Shown one piece after another: positions 9,801-17,914 of a DNA stretch of 64,000 bases. The notes under the pieces are model-generated. The model was given only the letters and a program-made list of their open reading frames with translations, had not been told where the DNA came from and made no database searches. The stretch is taken from contig JBPPLN010000003.1 of the NCBI GenBank assembly GCA_051920445.1, positions 124,001-188,000 on the forward strand, in the 5' to 3' direction. Origin of the DNA: CAG-177 sp003514385. GTDB lineage: Bacteria > Bacillota > Clostridia > Oscillospirales > Acutalibacteraceae. Position 1 is the first letter of the stretch. The number at the start of each line of letters is the position of its first letter. The position numbers and the translations under genes are program-made.

Positions 9801-10446
9801 TTATTCCGACCCGCGCTCGGTGCTCTCGTCCGTGCCTGCGAAGCGCGCCGCTTCGGACGGCTCGGAGCGCGGCATAAACCGTGAATATTTCGCCTCGTCA
9901 CGCCCGGCGTTCATGAGCTCGGGCGGACTGACCCCGGCTCAGCGCGGCACGGCTACGCACAAATTCATGCAGTTTTCAAATTACGCTGCGGCGCGCGCCG
10001 ACATTGAATCCGAACTCGCGCGGCTTGTCGACGGCGGCTTCCTCTCGGAGGATGAGGGCAAGGCTGTTAATATCGGCGCGGCGAAGCGGTTCTTTATGTC
10101 GCCGCTTGCCGAGAGAATCTTCGCTTCTGATAATGTCATGCGTGAGAAAAAATTTGCGGCGCTCTTCCCGGCAAAGTTTTTCTATCCTGAGCTGACGGGC
10201 GAAGCGGCTGAAGAAAAAATCGTCGTTCAGGGCATTGCGGACTGCGTGTTCGTCGAGGACGGAAAACTCGTCATTGTCGATTATAAAACCGACACGGGCG
10301 TTGACGCCGAGGCTCTGCTCGACCGATATTCGGCTCAGCTTGAGATATACCGCGAGGCACTCTCGCAGGCGCTCGGTATGCCCGTCAAAGAGACGCTTTT
10401 GTACTCATTTTTCATGAATTCGACCGTTAAAGTCGGAACAGTTTAA
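6892..10446 (+). CDS. addA: ATP-dependent helicase/nuclease subunit AddA
   Basis: 1184 residues with a full set of UvrD/SF1A helicase motifs: Walker A AAAGSGKT (24-31), Walker B/motif II DEYQDINEAQ (about residue 398), motif III GDVKQSIYRFRQA, and the late motifs MTVHQSKGLEFP and LYVALTRAKENL. A C-terminal RecB-family nuclease domain follows, with IVDYKTDTG near residue 1130. It would be the motor and one of the two nucleases of the AddAB complex that resects double-strand breaks and pauses at Chi. Translation is coupled to addB through TAATG. No terminator is visible directly after it, and rpmE has its own promoter just downstream. Confidence 0.96.
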   Translation: MGVNWTTDQRHAIECRKGSVLVSAAAGSGKTAVLVERVIRRLTDKDNPCSAEDLLIVTFTRAATAQMREKIGAAILKRLSEDPTDRHLRRQYMLLPFAKICTIDSFCNDLVRENFHALGISPDYSLLDNETAVIMKNDVCEAMLERAYEEDLDGRFSELSDMMSSGSSDEDFAKLIIKMYDISTAYPFPDLWLDSLIGEYSQPDINKSRWGGIIKKYVCDMLDYCVSSSRDMMTAMESDPIVADAYGAAVQSDINMYAELREKINSDWDEALEAFKTVKYMSLGRVSKGYESETKNVVTTARKKLKDLLKKVPGIMCVSSEEHADDMRLLRDPVTKLIELVKQFGREYSAEKDKMNSADFSDILHRALNLLAVSDGSGGYIKTDLARELSSHYVEILVDEYQDINEAQDMIFRAISADENNLFTVGDVKQSIYRFRQAMPEIFLRRRSTTHSFESGKYPLGITLGSNFRSRVGVTSCVNYIFRQLMSTEAGELEYDDSEALNAAAKYPERDTPDCELHVVTDKGNRADTLEAQARYVAKYIERTVREGKMLVTKGGALHPASYGDFCILLRTAKNVSSVYANALSERGIPVFSPETGGFFEAAEISFILSLLRVLDNPVQDIPLAAVMLSPLFGFSAGELADIRASAKERLEAGETEPLYRSVAVSADEGDEKAAAFLKKIESLRRLSLTLSAGELVRRVCEETGFDAIVGAMPDGERRRLNVGLLCDYAEKYEAAGNLGLSGFIRFIDKVARTSGDLATAARPSENADIVRIMTVHQSKGLEFPICILADMQHAFNERDNTESVLISSSAGLGMKRRTEDGISVYDTASRRAAVITSERMGRSEEMRVLYVALTRAKENLVMVTSVPNPEKGLAKVAVECGIGERANPFAVLRMNNFSDLVLTALMRHPAADELRKLSGVDVPIFLSEKDRFKLKVVVSDSESFMTESANEQKIAAKPVFFNEVQARLDYSDPRSVLSSVPAKRAASDGSERGINREYFASSRPAFMSSGGLTPAQRGTATHKFMQFSNYAAARADIESELARLVDGGFLSEDEGKAVNIGAAKRFFMSPLAERIFASDNVMREKKFAALFPAKFFYPELTGEAAEEKIVVQGIADCVFVEDGKLVIVDYKTDTGVDAEALLDRYSAQLEIYREALSQALGMPVKETLLYSFFMNSTVKVGTV

Positions 10447-10464
10447 AAAATATGAAAAAAGGGC

Positions 10465-10493
10465 TTGCATTTTTGCCCCGTGTATGATAAAAT
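10465..10493 (+). promoter_or_regulatory. Promoter of rpmE
   Basis: TTGCAT (10465-10470), 17 bp, TAAAAT (10488-10493), with TG one base before the -10. Confidence 0.7.
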
Positions 10494-10552
10494 TTCGTTT
10501 GCTAGACTTAAAGATAAAGTTATATGCAGATAATCCGAAAGAGGTGACAATA

Positions 10553-10765
10553 ATGAAGGAAGGAATCCATCCTAAGTACGAGCCCACTGAGGTCCGCTGC
10601 GCTTGCGGCGAGGTCATCAAGACTTCTTCCACCAAGCAGGATCTTCGTGTCGATATTTGCTCAAAGTGCCATCCGTTCTTCACCGGCAAGCAGAAGCTCG
10701 TCGATACCGGCGGACGCGTTGACCGCTTCAAGAAGCGTTTCAACATGACAGAGGACAAGAAATAA
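10553..10765 (+). CDS. rpmE: 50S ribosomal protein L31 (bL31, zinc form)
   Basis: 70 residues beginning MKEGIHPKYEPTEVRC, the normal bL31 opening. The start at ATG 10553 follows GAGGTGA by the usual spacing; an upstream in-frame ATG overlaps the promoter and is not used. Zinc ligands C16, C18, C36 and C39 are all present, so this is the zinc-binding (C+) paralogue rather than the zinc-independent form made under zinc starvation. It sits on the 50S subunit and bridges to the 30S head. The gene is monocistronic, with its own promoter and terminator. Confidence 0.97.
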   Translation: MKEGIHPKYEPTEVRCACGEVIKTSSTKQDLRVDICSKCHPFFTGKQKLVDTGGRVDRFKKRFNMTEDKK

Positions 10766-10783
10766 TCATCCTATGAGAGATAT

Positions 10784-10811
10784 GAGCTGCCTTTTCGGCG
10801 GCTCATTTTTC
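10784..10811 (+). terminator. Intrinsic terminator of rpmE
   Basis: GAGCTGCC (10784-10791) pairs with GGCGGCTC (10797-10804) through one G-T wobble, followed by a T run. Confidence 0.8.
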
Positions 10812-10877
10812 TATCCTAAAAATGCGTCGTGTGTTGCGCTATCCAAGCATTGTTAACAATATATTTCTCAAAAAGAC

Positions 10878-10906
10878 TTGTAATAATTGCTCGGCGGCGT
10901 TATAAT
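10878..10906 (+). promoter_or_regulatory. Promoter of the M23 peptidase gene
   Basis: TTGTAA (10878-10883), 17 bp, TATAAT (10901-10906). A GGGGGCG ribosome binding site precedes the ATG at 10947. Confidence 0.7.
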
Positions 10907-10946
10907 GTTTGTAATCATTTTGTAATATTTTTAAGGGGGCGAAGCA

Positions 10947-13022
10947 ATGTCGGGAAAGAAAAAGGGCAATATTGCCGATCCTGAGTTGCACAGCTCAGAG
11001 TCGCCCGCAAAGGACGGGAACGAGCTTAAAAACAGAATAAATGAAACTGCAAAGTATTCGGAGCTTTTTGAGAAGATAGATGTCGACAGCGATTATGACG
11101 ATATCCTCGCAACATATGAGAAAACTCTCGACAAGCGCACCAGAGCCGCCATGAAAAAAGCGGGCGGTGTCGCTGACGAAGAAGAGTCTGTTGACGAAAA
11201 TGTGATGATAGAGGCGGACGAAATAGTTTCGGATGCCGATTCTGCGGCGCAGCCCGAAGTGCAGGAAACCGCGGAAAATAAGCCCGCGAAGAAGAAAGAA
11301 AAGGTTCATAATGGCGATGCCGGAGCCGTACTTTATTCTTATATCGCGGCGCTCGGACTCGCAACCGGCACAACTTTTAAAAAGATGCTCGCGAAGCCTA
11401 AGAAGCTCGGCAGAAATATCGTCGGCTTTTTCAGATATGTCTTCCGTTTCCTCTGGCTCGGATTCAAGAAGTTTATCCACATCATTTCTCATACATTCGT
11501 TGAGCAGGTCAAGGACTTCAGGCGCGATGTGCGCTCGGCTATGAATTATCTCAGGCAGAGCCGCCATAAGCCGAAAACACTGTTCCCGATACTCGGGCAC
11601 TATGTGAAGAAGGCTTTCACCACCCATACGCAGATGTTCAAGACCATAGCAAACTTCGCTCTGCCCGTTGCCGCAGTGCTCGCTTTTGTGCTGACCGTCA
11701 ACTATTGGAGCAGTGTCACGTTCGCGCTCAAGGTCAGCTACGACAACAAGGAGCTCGGCTATATCTCCGACGAGTCGGTGTATAACGAGGCTCAGAGCGC
11801 CGCAAAGGCGAGAATGACGACTACAAAGACGGATTCTTCCGCCAAACTTGATGATCCGACATATGAGCTTTCACTTGTCAGCGTCAACAAGCTTGTCGAT
11901 TCTTCGATACTCTGCGACAGAATAATCGAAAATTCCGAGAGCAATGTCACAAATGCCTGCGGAATTTATATCGACGATGAATTTATCTGCTCCGTCAAGA
12001 ACGAGACGGATGCAGCGAGCGTGTTCAATGCTATTCTTGAAAAGCACAAGGTTACTGACAGCAACAGCTTTGTCGATTTCGTTGAGAAGGTCGAGTATGT
12101 CCAGGGACTTTATCCTGACGACCCGAAGACCATGTGGGACGCATCGAAGCTCAAAAAGCAGCTTGAGCAGACTAAGCAGGCGAAAAAGACCTACACCGTC
12201 AAGGACGGCGATACTATATACGGCATAGCGGTCGCGAACGGGCTGACCGAAAAGCAGCTCATGGCGCTCAACCCCGATATGGGCGAGTATATTCATACAG
12301 GCGATCAGATAGTGGTCTCGAACGAGGTCAACTATGTCCGCGTCAAGGTCATGAGAACCGAGACGAGAACGGTCGAGGTCGATTATGACACCGAAAAGAC
12401 CAACGATGCTTCGATGTTTAAGGGTACTACCCGTGTCACCCGCAAGGGCGAAAAGGGCGAGGACACAATAACCGAGCTTGTAACATATATCGACGGTCAG
12501 CGCGTCACTTCGCAGGAGGTTTCACGCGTCAGGACTAAAGAGCCCGTGACCGAAAAGAAGCTTATCGGCACGAAGTCGACCCGCGTCAGCGGCGGATATA
12601 ATGTCAAGGTTTCCGGACGCGGCTTTGTATGGCCTGCACCCGCATGTACATTCGTCAGCTCGCCTTACGGCTGGAGAACCCTGCGCGGTTACAGAGATTT
12701 CCACACCGGCGTCGACCTCACTCTTCCCGGCGGCGGTTCGACCGGAGCGGTCATAGTCGCATCACTCGACGGTACAGTCGAGAGCGTGCGCCGAAGCAAT
12801 TCCGGCTATGGACACTGCGTCGTCATCAACCACGGCGGCGGAGTCAAGACGAGATACGCTCACTGCCTTGCAGGCTCTATATCTGTCAGCGTCGGACAGC
12901 ATGTCAGCGCAGGACAGGCGATAGCGCGAGTCGGCAGAACCGGCAACGCGACAGGTCCGCATCTTCACTTCGAGATAATCATAAACGGCAGCACAGTAAA
13001 CCCGCTGCCCTATATCAGATAA
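10947..13022 (+). CDS. Membrane-anchored LysM-G5-M23 peptidoglycan endopeptidase
   Basis: 691 residues. Residues 1-235 are charged and presumably cytoplasmic, one transmembrane helix lies at about 237-258, and the rest is outside the cell. A LysM domain (about 415-458, VKDGDTIYGIA) binds glycan, a G5 domain spans about 464-540, and a C-terminal LytM/M23 metallopeptidase domain follows. Its zinc site is complete: H586 and D590 of HTGVD, catalytic H639 in YAHC, and H672/H674 of HLHFE. The likely job is cutting peptidoglycan cross-links during growth, division or sporulation, because SpoIIQ-like and DipM-like proteins share this fold. The long cytoplasmic part is unusual for the family and its role is unknown. 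It is a single gene with promoter and terminator. Confidence 0.9.
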   Translation: MSGKKKGNIADPELHSSESPAKDGNELKNRINETAKYSELFEKIDVDSDYDDILATYEKTLDKRTRAAMKKAGGVADEEESVDENVMIEADEIVSDADSAAQPEVQETAENKPAKKKEKVHNGDAGAVLYSYIAALGLATGTTFKKMLAKPKKLGRNIVGFFRYVFRFLWLGFKKFIHIISHTFVEQVKDFRRDVRSAMNYLRQSRHKPKTLFPILGHYVKKAFTTHTQMFKTIANFALPVAAVLAFVLTVNYWSSVTFALKVSYDNKELGYISDESVYNEAQSAAKARMTTTKTDSSAKLDDPTYELSLVSVNKLVDSSILCDRIIENSESNVTNACGIYIDDEFICSVKNETDAASVFNAILEKHKVTDSNSFVDFVEKVEYVQGLYPDDPKTMWDASKLKKQLEQTKQAKKTYTVKDGDTIYGIAVANGLTEKQLMALNPDMGEYIHTGDQIVVSNEVNYVRVKVMRTETRTVEVDYDTEKTNDASMFKGTTRVTRKGEKGEDTITELVTYIDGQRVTSQEVSRVRTKEPVTEKKLIGTKSTRVSGGYNVKVSGRGFVWPAPACTFVSSPYGWRTLRGYRDFHTGVDLTLPGGGSTGAVIVASLDGTVESVRRSNSGYGHCVVINHGGGVKTRYAHCLAGSISVSVGQHVSAGQAIARVGRTGNATGPHLHFEIIINGSTVNPLPYIR

Positions 13023-13030
13023 AAATTTTC

Positions 13031-13060
13031 CCCGCATCGAAAGGTGCGGGGATTTTTATA
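13031..13060 (+). terminator. Intrinsic terminator of the M23 peptidase gene
   Basis: CCCCGCA (13031-13037) pairs with TGCGGGG (13046-13052), followed by ATTTTTAT. Confidence 0.85.
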
Positions 13061-13064
13061 AGGC

Positions 13065-13108
13065 AAGAATCCTGCCGCAGTTTTTTGTGGTAGGATTCTT
13101 GTTTTGTA
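13065..13108 (+). terminator. Second hairpin downstream of the M23 gene
   Basis: An AAGAATCCTGCC arm pairs with a GGTAGGATTCTT arm around a T-rich loop, followed by GTTTTGT. It is a back-up terminator for the plus strand and lies beyond the end of the convergent acetyltransferase remnant. Confidence 0.55.
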
Positions 13109-13207
13109 CCAATGTATTGTGATGATTTGCAATATTGCGATTTGCCTGTTGATGACGTATACAATAAGCACAATTTTTATCAACGGAATTTTCCGCCCAT
13201 GCCGGGT

Positions 13208-13703
13208 TTATAAATCTATCCAATACCTTTTTACAAAAACTTTTTCTTTCTCGTCGTACAGTCTGTTCTCGAATATTCCGCCGCTTTTTATTATCACGCG
13301 CTCCGAGGCGATGCTGTCCTCGTCGCAGACGCACAGCACGCGCCCAAATCCGAGTTCGCGGGCGATGTCGAGCCCCTGCGCGAGCATCTGCGAGGCGTAG
13401 CCACTATTTCTGCGCGATGGATCCGATGTGCCCGCCGAAGTTCAGCAGGAACTCGGTCAGCGCAAACTTGAGGTTGAATACGCCGATCATGTCGTCTCCG
13501 TCGTAGCAGAGATAGAAATTCTCGCGGACATATCCGGCGGGAAGATTTTTGCCGCTTATTCTGTTATTCATTCCGGCGAGCCAGCGGTCAAAATTTTCGT
13601 ATCCGCCGTAGCCTATGCAGGTGTCTTCGTCCGATTGGAACTCATTGTAAAATAACTGCACATCTTGCCGACTGTCATCGGTCGGGAAAACAAATCTGAG
13701 CAT
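13208..13703 (-). pseudogene. GNAT acetyltransferase interrupted by a frameshift
   Basis: Two minus-strand frames join to make one GNAT protein. The first (13703 down to about 13404) starts at ATG after GGAG and ends GGHIGSIAQ before a premature TAG. The second frame picks up at about 13425 with PSRRNSGYASQML and runs through IARELGFGRVL, CDEDSIASERVI and FVKRYWIDL to a TAA at 13208. GNAT relatives of this kind read GGHIGYxIRPSxR at that point, so roughly ten bases of the acetyl-CoA binding loop appear to be missing. It is either a broken gene or an assembly error. The intact family transfers acetyl groups to small amines; the substrate is unknown. Confidence 0.75.
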
Positions 13704-13723
13704 AATTTATCTCCAAATAAAAT

Positions 13724-13759
13724 AATAAAAGGACATCGAGGTTTGCCCCGATGTCCTTT
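13724..13759 (-). terminator. Intrinsic terminator of the repeat lipoprotein gene
   Basis: Perfect 11-bp stem AAAGGACATCG (13728-13738) with CGATGTCCTTT (13749-13759). On the minus strand it continues into TTATTATTTT. Confidence 0.85.
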
Positions 13760-13786
13760 CGCTTTTCAATTGATTAAAATATCTGC

Positions 13787-14890
13787 TTATTCCGAAGCTG
13801 CCGTAGCGTCAAAGTCAAGTCCCGAGTTTGGGTTCCGGCAGTATTTCATCGAAGCCTTGTAGAACCAGATGTATTCGCCGTCGCTGACAGCGACATTTGT
13901 AGCCTTGGTTATGCGCGTTTCAGCGATTCTCGCGGAGTCTGTGGCATCCGTTGAATTTTTGTAGACCGCATAGTAGCTTTTTCCGCTGCCGTCCGGGGTT
14001 ATTGTATATGTGCCGGCCTTTATGTCCTTGCCGACCTTGTACATTGCGGGAGTCGTGCCACCGCAGCCTATCGAAGCCATGTCGTGCGAAGCTGCGTCAT
14101 AGAGCTCACAGCCCGTGATGTGGACATATCCGTCCTTTGACAGCGTATAATAGACAGAGACATCGACCATTTTGAAATCGCTTGCAACATTCTGAACATA
14201 GGGGTCAACGCTCTTTTTGAAGCTGAGTCCGCCGTATGCGCCGGAGGCTTTCTTGATTATGTATTCGCCCTTCTGAATATCCCTGCCTATCTTGTATGTG
14301 CCGGGGGCATATTTGCCGTTGACCGCCTTGGGATGCTCGCTGGCGGTGTTGATGAACTTGCAGCCGCTGATGTAGAGCTCGTAGCCGCTTTCAAGAGTAA
14401 CGAGCGTATGTGCGCCGTCTATCGTTATATCATAGGCGAGGGGCTGACCTTTGCCATCTTTTTTCTTGCCGTCCCAGAGGAGTGCGGAGTATTTTGAAGA
14501 AGTTTTGACAATGTAATATTCGCCGGGGGCGAGCTTGCCGCTTCCGCTGCCGCATTTGTAGTTGCCCGCGCCGTTCCAGCCGGTGGAGCTGCCGCCATCG
14601 GGCTTTTCGGTCGAGTTTGAAGTCGGGAGAGTGACCATCTGCGCGTCGGTCGTTGCCGCGGCGGGAACAGTTTGAGTCGGTCTGCTCGAGGGCTTAGTCT
14701 CTTTTATAGTGGAGCTTTCAGCTGCGGTGCTGTCCGCAGAGGGCTCTGTCGTGTCGGCGGCGTCGACAGCGTCGATGCCCGTCGAGGCGGCTGTTGTGTC
14801 CTGGTTGTCCTTATTGTTCTTGCACCCTGCAAACGCCAGAACACCGGCGAGCATAGCCATGCAGAGAATAATAGATATAAGCTTTTTCAT
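13787..14890 (-). CDS. Secreted lipoprotein with three repeated domains
   Basis: 367 residues. The N-terminus is a lipoprotein signal peptide ending AFAGC, with Cys23 as the lipidation site. Then comes a low-complexity Thr/Ser/Ala/Asp linker (about 26-105) and three units of about 75 residues. Each unit opens with a Y-K-(V/I/C)-G...G-x-Y pattern: LAPGEYYIVK near 120, YKIGRDIQKGEYI near 197, YKVGKDIKAGTYTI near 283. The pattern resembles small beta-rich extracellular repeats, but I do not recognise a named domain. It is made from a near-consensus promoter and would sit on the outer face of the membrane after Lgt modification. Its paralogue lies directly upstream and is frameshifted. Function is unknown. 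Confidence 0.75.
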   Translation of the reverse strand: MKKLISIILCMAMLAGVLAFAGCKNNKDNQDTTAASTGIDAVDAADTTEPSADSTAAESSTIKETKPSSRPTQTVPAAATTDAQMVTLPTSNSTEKPDGGSSTGWNGAGNYKCGSGSGKLAPGEYYIVKTSSKYSALLWDGKKKDGKGQPLAYDITIDGAHTLVTLESGYELYISGCKFINTASEHPKAVNGKYAPGTYKIGRDIQKGEYIIKKASGAYGGLSFKKSVDPYVQNVASDFKMVDVSVYYTLSKDGYVHITGCELYDAASHDMASIGCGGTTPAMYKVGKDIKAGTYTITPDGSGKSYYAVYKNSTDATDSARIAETRITKATNVAVSDGEYIWFYKASMKYCRNPNSGLDFDATAASE

Positions 14891-14937
14891 CTTTTTTCCC
14901 TTTCGTGAGGATTATTGCGGGCTTACCCGTTTTGTCC

Positions 14938-14966
14938 ATTATACCAAACCTGAACATTCAAGTCAA
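14938..14966 (-). promoter_or_regulatory. Promoter of the intact repeat lipoprotein
   Basis: Minus strand: TTGACT (14961-14966), 17 bp, TATAAT (14938-14943). Confidence 0.8.
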
Positions 14967-14972
14967 CACGGG

Positions 14973-15006
14973 CAAAAAAGGAAGAGCCGCATCTCTGCGA
15001 CTCTTC
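14973..15006 (-). terminator. Terminator of the frameshifted lipoprotein gene
   Basis: GAAGAGCCGCA (14981-14991) pairs with TGCGACTCTTC with one mismatch. The minus strand continues into CCTTTTTTG. The following promoter overlaps this region closely, so the two lipoproteins are separate transcripts. Confidence 0.75.
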
Positions 15007-15024
15007 AATCGGTTGGTTTGTTAT

Positions 15025-16118
15025 TTAGCTTTCGGAAGGAGTTCCCTGAGCTGTAGTGGTTGTTGTGTCGGGAGTTTTTGTGGTTGTTTCGGGAGCATCC
15101 GTTGTAGTCTCAGGAGCGGCGGTCGTGCCGGGCTCGACATACGGAACAAGCTTCAAATTGTTGCCGCGGAAATAGGTGCCATTCTCGAGCGTGATCACAG
15201 TGCCTGCTTTAACATCCTCTTTGTAGTCCTTGATGGAGAGCTCGATATATCTCAGATCGTAATAGACCATGTATCCGTTTTCGGAATCCGTGGGAACGAG
15301 AGTGTATTTGCCGGGTTTGATATCCTTGCCGACCTTGTACATTCCGGAGTTGTAGCTGCCGTCGCTGTTTGCACCGGGGATTTTTACTCCGAGGGAAGTG
15401 TCTTCCATGAACAGGACGCGCTGACCCTTTTCAAGGTTGTAATAAACGGGATAATCCTCGGCGAACATGATTGCCGTTGCGTCCTCGTCAAAATATCGCT
15501 TGATGAGAAAACGGTGAAGAACGAGCCTTCGGATGAACCGAGAGTGGTTATGCCTGCGGGGATGTCAACGCCGACTCTGTAGGAGCCGAGCTTGTATTTG
15601 CCGTTGGTGGCGCCCATTTTATCGACTTCGGAGGCGAGGATGAATTTGCCGTTCTTGACTTCAAGAGTATATCCGGCTTTCATGGTGACGAACAGTCCGC
15701 AGGGAAGAATCTCAAATTCAAGCTCGCCGTCTTTGCCGTCGGTAAGCATAAGCGAGCATTTCTTTGAATTGGGAACTACATAGTATTCGCCTGCCGCGAG
15801 GTTCTTGCCGCAGGTATATTTTCCGTCCTTTTTCCACTCGGGCTTTCTGACCGAGGGAGTGGTGGTGTTGACATGACTGGGATTTCTTGAGATGTCTGTA
15901 ACCCTTCTGACGGCGTCGGAAGCGGGCTCTTTCTTCTCGGGCTCGGTCGTCTCTTCGGATGAGGGTTCGGTGCTCTCATCGGTGACTGCATCGACTGCCG
16001 CGCCGCTCTCTGAGGGGGCAGTTGTGTCGTCGCCGTTCTTCTTCGACTTGCAGCCGCAGAAGAGGAACATTATTGCGCACATAATGAGCGCAACGGCGGA
16101 GATAAGTTTTCTTTTCAT
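15025..16118 (-). pseudogene. Repeat lipoprotein, paralogue of the downstream gene, with a frameshift
   Basis: The gene starts at ATG 16118 with a signal peptide whose lipobox is FLFCGC (Cys23), followed by an acidic Ser/Thr/Glu linker and the same repeat pattern as its neighbour (LAAGEYYVVP, YRVGVDIPAGI, YKVGKDIKPGKYTL). Near position 15490 the frame is lost in a run of four A (plus strand). A fifth A would join GSFFTVFSSSDI to FDEDATAIMFAEDYPVYY and give a continuous protein of about 365 residues ending in a Thr/Pro-rich tail with TTDAPETTTK-like repeats. Its promoter and terminator are intact. A one-base sequencing or assembly error, a recent mutation, or phase variation at a short homopolymer are all possible. 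Confidence 0.75.
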
Positions 16119-16204
16119 TGTCTTTTCCTTTCTTTTTTTGACTTTCTTTTTTCTTTCCCTGAGAAGACTTTGCGGGATAATTCCGTTCGGTCAATCTCAA
16201 ATTG

Positions 16205-16233
16205 AGTATATCAAAATATGCAAAACTTGTCAA
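16205..16233 (-). promoter_or_regulatory. Promoter of the frameshifted lipoprotein gene
   Basis: Minus strand: TTGACA (16228-16233), 17 bp, TATACT (16205-16210), nearly perfect consensus. The 5' leader is about 85 nt. Confidence 0.8.
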
Positions 16234-16346
16234 CGAAAATTCACCAAAAAATGTCAATTTGAACAAACATATGGGGAGGATGTGAAAAGCGTGACTAAAA
16301 AATATATAAAAAATTATATTTTGTTGCGAAATTTATATTAACTTTG

Positions 16347-16375
16347 TTGACCTAATTTGCCGAATGTTTTAAACT
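16347..16375 (+). promoter_or_regulatory. Promoter of the tandem PHP genes
   Basis: TTGACC (16347-16352), 17 bp, TAAACT (16370-16375). GGAGG (16403-16407) follows with the ATG at 16415. Confidence 0.7.
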
Positions 16376-16414
16376 ATGTTACAGAATAAAAAATTAACAT
16401 ACGGAGGAATGACA

Positions 16415-17896
16415 ATGTTCAAACGCACCCTGTCGCTGCTGCTCTGCCTGCTTGTTGCGGTGCCTTCGCTCGTGTTCTGCGCCTTTGCGCAGGAGAACGA
16501 GGTGTCTCCTGCGGAGATAAGCTACGAGATAACAGACCCTTATGCGGATGTCGATTGGGACAGCTGGGGAATATATAAGGCTCAGCTGCACACTCAGAGC
16601 AACGCGAGCGACGGATATCTGCCGATCCACGAAGTCGTTGAGAGACACTATGACCTCAACTACGATATCCTCGCGCTCACAGACCACGGCACGATAAACA
16701 AGGGCTGGGATCAGAAGCCGCAACTCGTGCCGCTGATAAGGCTCGTCAAATACGAGCGCACGAAGCTCGCACCAATTTACCCGCTGACCGATGAGGAGTA
16801 CAAGGCCTATACGACCGGTACCGCCGCATCTCAGACGAGAACACATAACAATGGTATGCTCGATGTCCCGCAGGGCATAGAGCTCAATATGGCGACCCCG
16901 AAGTGCGACTGCCATCTGACCGGCTACTATGCCGACTACGGTCAGGGTCTCGCCGGCGTTTACGGCGACTATGAGACTCCGTCGAAGGGCGTGCGACGCA
17001 AGGGCGGAATATCCATGCTCTCCCATGTCGGCGAGTATGTCTATCCCGAAAAGGACAGCAAAGACCATGTCGGTCAGAAGATAGACGATTATTATGCCAA
17101 CAAATTTGCGCGCATCTTCCTCGACAACAAGGGCTCGAGCGTCGGCATGGGCATCAACAGTGCCACCGACGCACACACCCGCTGCGACCGTATACTTTAC
17201 GATCAGATACTCCAGAAGACCATACCCAATAACGTCGTCCCGTGGGGCTTCGCTTTCTCCGATTCTCACGATGTCCGCTCGATAAACGACGCCTATACCA
17301 TGATGGTTCTGCCGGAGCTGACAAACGAGAATGTCCGCAAGGGCATGGAGAACGGCTGGTGCTTCGCAGTCTCCCACTATTCAAACGGTGTTGAGCTCAA
17401 CGGCATGGAAGAGATGCCCGGCTTCGACGAGGATAAGGTCTATGACACCGAGGCATATCTTCGCGACGACACTCCGCTCGTCACCCGAGTGACCGTCGAC
17501 GACGAAAACGACACGATAAGCATCGAAGGCACGAACTTCAATGCGATAACCTGGGTCTCAAACTGCAATGTTATCAAGCGCGAGACTGATATAGACAGCG
17601 GCAAGGCGACCCTCAATCTCCGCGCGGACGATCTGCTCGACACGCCCTATCTCTATGTCAGATTCTATATCACGGGCGACAACGGCATCTGCTATTCGCA
17701 GCCCTTCGTTATCAGAAGAAACGGCGAGGATTTCGGCAAGGTCAGAGTTCCGAGAACCCACGATCTCTCGACCGCCCTGCGCGCCACAGTTACAGTGCTC
17801 GACTGGACTTATTTCAAGTTCAATCCCATTGTCTGGGCGTTCAAGTATTTCTTCCTCGGCTACAATGTTTTCGATCATTTCTTTGACGCATATTGA
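16415..17896 (+). CDS. Secreted PHP-domain protein 1
   Basis: 493 residues. Of two nearby ATGs, only 16415 is spaced properly (7 nt) from GGAGG. A Sec signal peptide ends near CAFA-QE. The PHP phosphoesterase pattern follows: motif 1 as LHTQSNASDG (H59), LTDHGT, GIELN, MLSHVGE and a final FSDSHDV. PHP enzymes use a three-metal site to hydrolyse phosphoesters. Here the second His of the usual HxH is Gln61, so at least one ligand is changed. A beta-rich C-terminal part and a hydrophobic, aromatic-rich end follow. The next gene is a paralogue 18 bp downstream, so the two form an operon. Substrate and activity are unknown. Confidence 0.8.
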   Translation: MFKRTLSLLLCLLVAVPSLVFCAFAQENEVSPAEISYEITDPYADVDWDSWGIYKAQLHTQSNASDGYLPIHEVVERHYDLNYDILALTDHGTINKGWDQKPQLVPLIRLVKYERTKLAPIYPLTDEEYKAYTTGTAASQTRTHNNGMLDVPQGIELNMATPKCDCHLTGYYADYGQGLAGVYGDYETPSKGVRRKGGISMLSHVGEYVYPEKDSKDHVGQKIDDYYANKFARIFLDNKGSSVGMGINSATDAHTRCDRILYDQILQKTIPNNVVPWGFAFSDSHDVRSINDAYTMMVLPELTNENVRKGMENGWCFAVSHYSNGVELNGMEEMPGFDEDKVYDTEAYLRDDTPLVTRVTVDDENDTISIEGTNFNAITWVSNCNVIKRETDIDSGKATLNLRADDLLDTPYLYVRFYITGDNGICYSQPFVIRRNGEDFGKVRVPRTHDLSTALRATVTVLDWTYFKFNPIVWAFKYFFLGYNVFDHFFDAY

Positions 17897-17914
17897 TTTA
17901 AGGAGAATATATAA

